DNA from: PVC group bacterium
GTDB lineage: Bacteria; Verrucomicrobiota; Kiritimatiellia; SS1-B-03-39; UBA6053
Reading direction: 5' to 3'
Assembly: GCA_003565035.1 (NCBI GenBank)
Contig: PXDP01000453.1
Span: forward strand, 1 to 7,459
Length of the DNA stretch: 7,459 nt
Shown here: one piece after another, positions 1-4,419 of the stretch
How the letters are laid out: each line of letters begins with the position of its first letter
How positions within the stretch are numbered: position 1 is the first letter of the stretch
Made by a program: the position numbers and the translations under genes
Notes under the pieces: model-generated
What the model saw: only the letters and a program-made list of their open reading frames with translations
Databases searched by the model: none
Told to the model about the DNA's origin: nothing

Positions 1-843
1 CGCCTGCCGCCGGGCACGCTGGGGCCGGTGCTGATGCGCACCGCCTGTCATGTTGCGGCTTTCGTCACGCTGCTGGCGGCGCTGGTGCATCTGCCGCTGG
101 CCGAGACCATGGCCATCGTCTTCGTCCAGCCCTTCCTGATGCTGCTGATCGCCTGGGCCTTCATGGGCGAGACGGTCGGGCCGCGGCGGCTGATGGCCTG
201 CATCGCCGGCTTCGGCGGAACGCTGATGGTGATCCAGCCCAGCTTTGCCCAGGCCGGCTGGGTGGTGGTGCTGCCGCTGCTGACCGCGGTGGGCTTCACC
301 GGCTTCATGCTGTTCACCCGACAGATCGCCAAACGCTGCGACGCGCTGGCGCTGCAGGCCACCAGCGGGCTGATCGCCCTGCCGATGCTGCTGCCCTTCC
401 TGGTCGCCGGCCCGCTGCTGGGGCTTCCGGCGCTGGCGATGGAGAGTCCGTACGGGCTGGAGCGGATTGACGCGGCCTTCGATGTGGGGGAATTTCTTAA
501 AGTGCTGAAGCGTTCCGACGAGGTGGTGGTGTGGGTGCCGGCGCCGTTTGCGCGCGGTCCACATGAAGGACCTGAAGAAAAGGTTCGACGTTTGGATGCA
601 ATTGATTATTACATCACCGGCCCGATTCGGGCTGTATTGGAGACGGAACTGCCGGGGCGCATGCTTTTGCTGGCCGCGGGGATTCGTCATCACGGGCAAC
701 CCGAGAAGGGCCGTGCGCCGTTTGTGTTGTGGGGGGAGGGCCTCCCCGCAGACAGCGCAGAAGCCTGGTCGGAGCGCGAAGGCCTTCGCGGCGACCTCGG
801 TTCGCCCAAATTTTCAACTCTTTTAGACGTGCTGAGGACCTGA
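1..843 (+). CDS. Chimeric partial ORF: EamA/DMT transporter fragment joined to ApgM-like C-terminus
   Basis: The frame is open from base 1, so the true start lies outside the window. Counting residues from the GTG at 28, residues 5-137 hold about five hydrophobic segments (near 8-25, 28-46, 55-71, 78-96 and 115-134) with the pattern LPLAET..IVFVQPF and FMGETVGPRR, typical of the EamA/DMT drug-metabolite exporter family. An EamA protein normally has ten segments; the second repeat is missing. From about residue 140 the protein is soluble and resembles the C-terminus of archaeal-type cofactor-independent phosphoglycerate mutase (ApgM, COG3635): GLERIDAAF, VVVWVPAP, EEKVRRLDAIDYYITGP, RMLLLAAG and APFVLWGEG align with family blocks. 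ApgM relatives often sit next to lysC or threonine genes, and some have been proposed as alternative homoserine kinases, so this half fits its neighbour. The ApgM metal-binding residues are mostly absent (see findings). The stop directly abuts the lysC ATG. The fusion is probably not biological. Confidence 0.6.
   Translation, partial: RLPPGTLGPVLMRTACHVAAFVTLLAALVHLPLAETMAIVFVQPFLMLLIAWAFMGETVGPRRLMACIAGFGGTLMVIQPSFAQAGWVVVLPLLTAVGFTGFMLFTRQIAKRCDALALQATSGLIALPMLLPFLVAGPLLGLPALAMESPYGLERIDAAFDVGEFLKVLKRSDEVVVWVPAPFARGPHEGPEEKVRRLDAIDYYITGPIRAVLETELPGRMLLLAAGIRHHGQPEKGRAPFVLWGEGLPADSAEAWSEREGLRGDLGSPKFSTLLDVLRT
430..455. other. Composition and homology breakpoint in the chimeric ORF
   Basis: Transporter-like sequence ends and ApgM-like sequence begins around here without a frame break. 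Upstream, all six isoleucine codons are atc and phenylalanine is almost always ttc. Downstream to 843, four of five isoleucine codons are att and ttt is common, as in lysC, cimA and valS. Both homology and codon use therefore change at the same place. The most likely cause is an assembly chimera or a rearrangement. The exact base cannot be fixed without the parent sequences. Confidence 0.6.
834..838 (+). promoter_or_regulatory. Ribosome binding site of lysC
   Basis: GAGGA lies 5 bases before the ATG at 844, inside the last codons of the upstream ORF. It supports 844 as the lysC start and suggests translational coupling to the ApgM-like gene. Confidence 0.6.
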
Positions 844-2067
844 ATGAAATCCCTGCTTGTACAAAAATTTGGTGGCAGTTCGGTTGCGGATGCGGAATGC
901 ATGCGCCGGGTGGCCAATCGTATCCGTCAGGATAAAGATGACGGCAATGACATCGTGGTGGTGGTGAGCGCGATGGGCAAGACGACGGACCGGCTGATTG
1001 CGCTGGCGCGTGAGGTGCATGCGGATCCCGACGACCGCGAATACGATCAGTTGCTGGCGACCGGGGAGCAGATTTCGATCAGTATTCTGGCGATGGCGCT
1101 GCATCATCTGGGGGTGGAGGCGGTTTCGATGACGGGGCCGCAGGCGGGTATTCGTACGGACGGGAGCCATACGCGCGCGAAAATCACGGGCATTGATCCG
1201 GTGCGGGTGCGTGAGAATCTGGACCGGGGCCGGGTGGTGATTGTCGCCGGGTTTCAGGGGCTTAATCCGATTGCGGACGTGGCGACCCTGGGGCGTGGCG
1301 GCTCGGATTTGACGGCGGTGGCCATGGCGGCGGCGCTGAAAGCGGACCGGTGTCAGATTTTCACGGACGTGGACGGGGTGTATACCGCGGACCCGCGGGT
1401 GGTTCCTTCGGCGCGGAAACTTGAGGTGATCGCGTTTGACGAGATGCTGGAGCTGGCATCGCTGGGCGCGAAGGTTTTGCAGTCCCGTTCGGTGGAATTC
1501 GCCAAAAAGCATGGCGTGGAGTTGGAAGTGTTGACCAGTTTTGAACGTAAACCCGGAACCCTTGTGAAGGAGGCCTCCGATATGGAAGATGTACTCGTGC
1601 GCGGCGTGGCCGCAGATAAAAATCAGGCAAAAGTGACGCTCCGCGGGGTCAAAGATACTCCAGGCGTGGCGGCGCATCTGTTCAAAGCGGTCGCGGAAGC
1701 GGGCGTGAATGTGGATGTGATCGTGCAGAATATCTCCGAAGAAGGGGAGACGGATATCTCCTTCACAGTGCCGCGGGATGATCTGAATGATGTCCGCAAG
1801 TGTCTGCAGTCGATTGAGAATGTGGAATTCCGTGAAGACCTGTATGACGATACGATTGCCAAAGTGACGCTGGTCGGCGTGGGCATGCGTTCGCACACAG
1901 GGGTGGCTTCGAGCATGTTTGAGGCGCTGGCGGAACGGAATATCAATATCCAGATGATTTCGACCTCGGAAATCCGGGTGTCGGTGGTGATCGACGAGGA
2001 GTCGGCCAACATTGCCTGTCAGGCGCTGCACACCGCGTTTGGTCTGGATCAAGCCCCGGATTCCTGA
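844..2067 (+). CDS. lysC: Aspartate kinase (alpha subunit, two ACT domains)
   Basis: Phosphorylates L-aspartate with ATP to give 4-phospho-L-aspartate, the first step towards lysine (and diaminopimelate), methionine and threonine, in the cytosol. The 407 residues match the usual ~405 of monofunctional LysC. The amino-acid-kinase domain spans about 1-240: KFGGSSV at 8-14 (ATP/substrate loop), ATGEQIS at 72-78, GFQG followed by TLGRGGSD at 136-154, and TDVDGVYTADPR at 174-185. Two ACT domains follow at about 263-335 and 339-405; the second contains MISTSEIRVSVVI (371-383), the strand region that binds the feedback amino acid. Feedback control by lysine and/or threonine is therefore likely, but which one cannot be read from the sequence. 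The start is fixed by GAGGA and by the family N-terminus. It abuts the upstream ORF stop and overlaps cimA by one base, so it is part of an operon. Confidence 0.96.
   Translation: MKSLLVQKFGGSSVADAECMRRVANRIRQDKDDGNDIVVVVSAMGKTTDRLIALAREVHADPDDREYDQLLATGEQISISILAMALHHLGVEAVSMTGPQAGIRTDGSHTRAKITGIDPVRVRENLDRGRVVIVAGFQGLNPIADVATLGRGGSDLTAVAMAAALKADRCQIFTDVDGVYTADPRVVPSARKLEVIAFDEMLELASLGAKVLQSRSVEFAKKHGVELEVLTSFERKPGTLVKEASDMEDVLVRGVAADKNQAKVTLRGVKDTPGVAAHLFKAVAEAGVNVDVIVQNISEEGETDISFTVPRDDLNDVRKCLQSIENVEFREDLYDDTIAKVTLVGVGMRSHTGVASSMFEALAERNINIQMISTSEIRVSVVIDEESANIACQALHTAFGLDQAPDS
1567..1573 (+). promoter_or_regulatory. Internal Shine-Dalgarno inside lysC
   Basis: AAGGAGG, a near-complete anti-16S match, lies 8 bases before the in-frame ATG at 1582 (Met247). 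It is stronger than the site in front of lysC itself. It falls exactly at the linker between the kinase and ACT domains. The GGAGG is part of the 10-base palindrome GGAGGCCTCC (1569-1578). Confidence 0.6.
1582..2067 (+). CDS. lysC: Predicted aspartate kinase beta subunit (internal in-frame start)
   Basis: Starting at Met247 of LysC, this nested frame would give a 161-residue protein made only of the two ACT domains, beginning MEDVLVRGVAADKNQAKVTL. In Corynebacterium glutamicum and Bacillus subtilis lysC is known to encode such a beta subunit from an equivalent internal start; it assembles with the alpha chain into an alpha2beta2 enzyme and carries regulatory sites. The Corynebacterium beta chain begins with a very similar MEEAVLTGVATDKSEAKVT stretch, from memory. 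Here the start has a strong AAGGAGG at ideal distance. Use of this start is inferred from sequence and family precedent, not shown. Confidence 0.6.
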   Translation: MEDVLVRGVAADKNQAKVTLRGVKDTPGVAAHLFKAVAEAGVNVDVIVQNISEEGETDISFTVPRDDLNDVRKCLQSIENVEFREDLYDDTIAKVTLVGVGMRSHTGVASSMFEALAERNINIQMISTSEIRVSVVIDEESANIACQALHTAFGLDQAPDS

Positions 2068-3665
2068 TGTCCGCTTCTAAAATCTGCCTGTATGACACGA
2101 CCCTGCGAGACGGTGCTCAGGGAAAAGGGATTTCGTTTTCGCCGGGTGGCAAGCTTAAGGTGGCCAAAGCCCTGGACGCGTTCGGAATTGATCTGATTGA
2201 GGGCGGCTACGCGGCGAGTAATCCCAAAGATGTGGCGTTTTTTACGGATGTGAAAGCGCTGGAGCTGAAACATGCGCGGATTGCCGCGTTTGGCTCGACC
2301 CGCCGGGCTAAAATTTCGCCCGCTGCGGATGCGGGCTGTACCGCTCTGCTGGCGGCGGACACGCCGGTGTGCACGATTTTCGGGAAATCATGGACGCTGC
2401 ATGTGACCGATGTGTTGCGGACCACGCTGGAGGAGAATCTGGCCATGATTGGCGAGACGGTGGATTTCCTGCGTCAGCACGACCGTGAAGTGGTGTATGA
2501 CGCGGAGCATTTTTTTGACGGCTATAAAGTGAATCCCGATTACGCGCTGCGGACGCTGGTGGCGGCCCGCGATGCCGGGGCCTCTGTGCTGGTACTCTGC
2601 GACACCAACGGCGGCACGTTGCCGCACGAGGTGCATGAGATCACCCGGACGGTTCAGGATGCCCTCAGGCATCCGCTTGGCATTCACGCGCATAATGACG
2701 GCGGATGCGGGGTGGCCAACAGTCTGGAGGCCGTCCGGGCCGGGGCGGTGCATTTGCAGGGCACCGTCAACGGCTATGGCGAGCGCTGCGGCAATGCGGA
2801 TCTGATTCCGCTGATCGCAAATCTTCGCCTGAAACTCGGAGCGGACTTCGCAGCCGAGGTTCCGATGGCAAAACTGACAGAGCTGTCGCAGACGATCGAC
2901 GAGCTGGCGAATCAGCGGCCGAATCCCAAAGCGCCGTATGTGGGCGACCACGCCTTCGCACACAAAGCGGGCATGCATGTGGACGGGGTCCGTAAAGTGG
3001 CGCACAGTTTTGAGCATGTTCCTCCGGAGTCGGTGGGTAACGGACGGCATGTGCTGATCTCAGAGTTGGCCGGGGGCAGCAATGTGCTGCTGAAGATCCT
3101 GGAGATGGGGCTGAATGTGGACAAGAGTTCTCCGGAGGTGAAGCAGGTGCTGCGCGAACTGGAGCGGCTGGAAAAGGAAGGTTATGAGTTTGAAGGTGCC
3201 GATGCCTCGTTCCATATGCTGGTGCAGAAGGTCCTGAAATCGCATCAGTCCTTCTTCGAACCCGAGGGCTACCGGATCATTAATGAACACCGGGTGAAAG
3301 AGGGGGAGGCGGTTGCCGAGGCTTCGGTAAAAATTTCCGTGGGTGAAGAGACGGAATACACGGTGGCGGAGGGGGACGGTCCGGTGGATGCGCTGGACAA
3401 GGCCTTGCGGAAGGCGCTGGCCAGGTTTTTTCCGTCGATTGCCACGGTGCGCCTGACCGATTACCGGGTGCGGATTCTCGATCCCGAGCAGTCCACCCGT
3501 GCCAAAACCCGGGTGCTGATTGAGTCCACCGACGGACAGCGCACCTGGAACACGGTGGGGGTTTCCGAGAACCTCATCGAAGCCTCCTGGGAAGCTCTCG
3601 TGGAGAGCGTGGAGTACAAACTGTTTCTGGACGAATCCAATGCTACGGACACGAGTGCGGTTTAA
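2067..3665 (+). CDS. cimA: (R)-citramalate synthase
   Basis: Condenses acetyl-CoA with pyruvate to (R)-citramalate, the entry to the threonine-independent route to 2-oxobutanoate and isoleucine. The 532 residues fit CimA of the TIGR00977 type. The HMGL-like TIM barrel covers about 5-280: DTTLRDGAQ at 10-18 (catalytic Arg and metal Asp), HAHND at 207-211 (metal histidines) and NGYGERCGNADL at 235-246. HKAGMHVDGV (299-308) lies in the following subdomain. The C-terminal LeuA-type regulatory dimer domain is about 400-522 (GPVDALDKALRKAL at 438-451), where isoleucine feedback is usual in the family. AAFGSTRRA (73-81) is a CimA-type feature and argues against 2-isopropylmalate or homocitrate synthase. 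The ATG shares its A with the lysC TGA and has no clear Shine-Dalgarno, so translation is probably coupled to lysC. A repeat begins just after the stop. Confidence 0.92.
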   Translation: MSASKICLYDTTLRDGAQGKGISFSPGGKLKVAKALDAFGIDLIEGGYAASNPKDVAFFTDVKALELKHARIAAFGSTRRAKISPAADAGCTALLAADTPVCTIFGKSWTLHVTDVLRTTLEENLAMIGETVDFLRQHDREVVYDAEHFFDGYKVNPDYALRTLVAARDAGASVLVLCDTNGGTLPHEVHEITRTVQDALRHPLGIHAHNDGGCGVANSLEAVRAGAVHLQGTVNGYGERCGNADLIPLIANLRLKLGADFAAEVPMAKLTELSQTIDELANQRPNPKAPYVGDHAFAHKAGMHVDGVRKVAHSFEHVPPESVGNGRHVLISELAGGSNVLLKILEMGLNVDKSSPEVKQVLRELERLEKEGYEFEGADASFHMLVQKVLKSHQSFFEPEGYRIINEHRVKEGEAVAEASVKISVGEETEYTVAEGDGPVDALDKALRKALARFFPSIATVRLTDYRVRILDPEQSTRAKTRVLIESTDGQRTWNTVGVSENLIEASWEALVESVEYKLFLDESNATDTSAV

Positions 3666-3666
3666 A

Positions 3667-3695
3667 CCACGGATGGACACGGATGAACACGGATG
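3667..3695 (+). repeat. Left repeat copy, three 10-base units
   Basis: Begins ccacggatgg and continues as acacggatga then acacggatg: one 10-base motif repeated three times. It begins one base after the cimA stop codon. A degenerate trace, accacgtatg, follows at about 3705-3714. This copy is the direct partner of 4186-4214 and the inverted partner of 4255-4283. Confidence 0.85.
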
Positions 3696-3745
3696 CTTGC
3701 TGGAACCACGTATGTTGAATTTTTAAACAGGAGCGATGAAGGTTT

Positions 3746-4156
3746 ATGGAGTTTGATAAAGGAAATTTAAGAATGGGGATGAACGGAGATAAACTCCTGT
3801 TGAAGGATGAAACCCATGCGATTTTGGGTGCGGCTATGGAAGTCTTGAATGATCTTGGTCATGGTTTTCATGAGAAGCCCTATGAAAACTCACTGGTCAT
3901 TGAGTTTGGTATTCTGGGGATTCCTTACTCGCAACAGAGCCGTTTTGATGTTTCATACAAGGGGTACAAAGTTGGAGAGTATATTCCTGATTTGATTGTT
4001 CATCATGAGATCATTGTGGACTCCAAAGTGATTGAAGCCATCACCGACCGGGAAATCGGGCAGATGATGAATTATTTAAAAGTCACGGGCTGCAAAGTTG
4101 GTCTCATCATAAATTTCAAACACGCCAAACTCGAATGGAAACGAGTGGTGCTCTAA
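3746..4156 (+). CDS. GxxExxY family protein (predicted PD-(D/E)XK nuclease fold)
   Basis: A 136-residue protein with the family signature G-F-H-E-K-P-Y at 40-46. Downstream, YIPDLIV (79-85) and IVDSK (90-94) fit the Asp and (D/E)-x-K of a PD-(D/E)XK nuclease core, with Glu43 as a likely further catalytic acid. GLIINFKHAKLEWKRVVL (119-136) matches the usual family end. No signal peptide or membrane segment is seen. The family is common in planctomycete-verrucomicrobial genomes, often in many copies; its biological role is unknown to me. The start is uncertain: ATG 3746 has only a poorly spaced aggag or aagg, while ATG 3773 (Met10) has aaagga 9 bases upstream, and ATG 3779 (Met12, MNGDKLLLKDETHAI) fits the usual family N-terminus. 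The gene uses more ttt, gat, att and aaa codons than its neighbours, consistent with separate origin. Confidence 0.85.
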   Translation: MEFDKGNLRMGMNGDKLLLKDETHAILGAAMEVLNDLGHGFHEKPYENSLVIEFGILGIPYSQQSRFDVSYKGYKVGEYIPDLIVHHEIIVDSKVIEAITDREIGQMMNYLKVTGCKVGLIINFKHAKLEWKRVVL

Positions 4157-4185
4157 GAAGCAACACGAATATGAAGAAGATCTAC

Positions 4186-4214
4186 CCACAGATGGACACG
4201 GATGAACACGGATG
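4186..4214 (+). repeat. Right repeat copy 1, direct orientation
   Basis: Same 29-base unit and orientation as 3667-3695 with one difference (ccacaga for ccacgga). Starts 29 bases after the GxxExxY stop. It runs directly into an inverted copy, giving possible hairpins: an 8-bp perfect stem cacggatg/catccgtg (4207-4214 with 4220-4227, 5-base loop), or a 14-bp stem with one mismatch (4186-4199 with 4215-4228). Confidence 0.85.
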
Positions 4215-4230
4215 GTGTCCATCCGTGGTT
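4215..4230 (-). repeat. Right repeat copy 2, short and inverted
   Basis: gtgtccatccgtggtt is the exact reverse complement of bases 3665-3680 at the left edge of the cassette (16 of 16). It abuts the direct copy with no spacer, making a head-to-head palindrome downstream of the GxxExxY gene. This could fold in RNA and act as a weak terminator or processing site, but no run of T follows it. Confidence 0.8.
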
Positions 4231-4254
4231 CCTTCTTCTCACCCTTGCCTCACA

Positions 4255-4285
4255 GATCCGTGTGAATCCGTGTCCATCCGTGGTT
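4255..4285 (-). repeat. Right repeat copy 3, full length and inverted
   Basis: The reverse complement reads ccacggatggacacggat followed by tcacacggatc, matching the left copy at 26 of 29 bases. It is the best candidate for the right inverted end of a cassette starting at 3667. TTGAAA overlaps its outer edge (4284-4289) and TATGCC lies 17 bases further on, a weak promoter-like pair for valS that I do not call separately. Confidence 0.8.
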
Positions 4286-4343
4286 GAAAATACAGTTTAT
4301 TCGCCGTATGCCTTCCCTAAAAAAATTGCGGTGAATTGGATCA

Positions 4344-4369
4344 GTGTCCATCCGTGTTCATCCGTGGTT
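4344..4369 (-). repeat. Right repeat copy 4, inverted with units in swapped order
   Basis: The reverse complement reads aaccacggatgaacacggat followed by ggacac. The same 10-base units occur as in the other copies, but the 'gaacac' unit comes before the 'ggacac' unit. It lies about 50 bases before the valS ATG. Read in the valS frame it encodes CPSVFIRG, which makes a false N-terminal extension of valS look possible. Confidence 0.75.
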
Positions 4370-4419
4370 CCCCCTCAGCTCCTTTTTTAAACTTAAAAAC
4401 CCTAAATCTGAAATCCGTT

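Larger units (their letters stand above)
3667..4369. mobile_element. Putative GxxExxY cassette bounded by cacggatg-type repeats
   Basis: One AT-richer gene is enclosed by five copies of the same repeat family. The left copy (3667-3695) and the first right copy (4186-4214) are direct repeats matching at 28 of 29 bases. The left copy and the right copy at 4255-4283 are inverted repeats matching at 26 of 29. The block begins one base after the cimA stop and ends about 50 bases before valS, so it separates two otherwise GC-richer genes. No transposase or integrase is visible. That the block moves as a unit is inference; the outer limits are uncertain. Confidence 0.4.

Noticed and set aside
823..2052. 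409-codon minus-strand ORF opposite lysC
   Set aside because: Rich in His and Arg, the usual shadow of a GC-rich gene; lysC on the other strand has every expected motif.
3060..3680. 206-codon minus-strand ORF opposite cimA
   Set aside because: Shadow frame; no recognisable domain, and cimA is intact over the same bases.
3736..3756. Six-codon ORF (MKVYGV) just before the GxxExxY gene, as a possible leader peptide
   Set aside because: No run of regulatory codons and no attenuator-like hairpins; overlap with the next start is most simply chance.
4284..4312. TTGAAA - 17 bases - TATGCC as a valS promoter
   Set aside because: The -10 matches the consensus at only its first three bases and lacks the key final T; too weak to call.
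3667..4369. Repeat cluster as a CRISPR array
   Set aside because: Copies are in both orientations, spacing is irregular, units are 10-base tandem motifs, and no cas gene is present.
4202..4390. 62-codon plus-strand ORF after the GxxExxY gene
   Set aside because: Consists mainly of inverted repeat copies read as protein (PCPSVV, VHPCSSVV); no family resemblance and no ribosome binding site.
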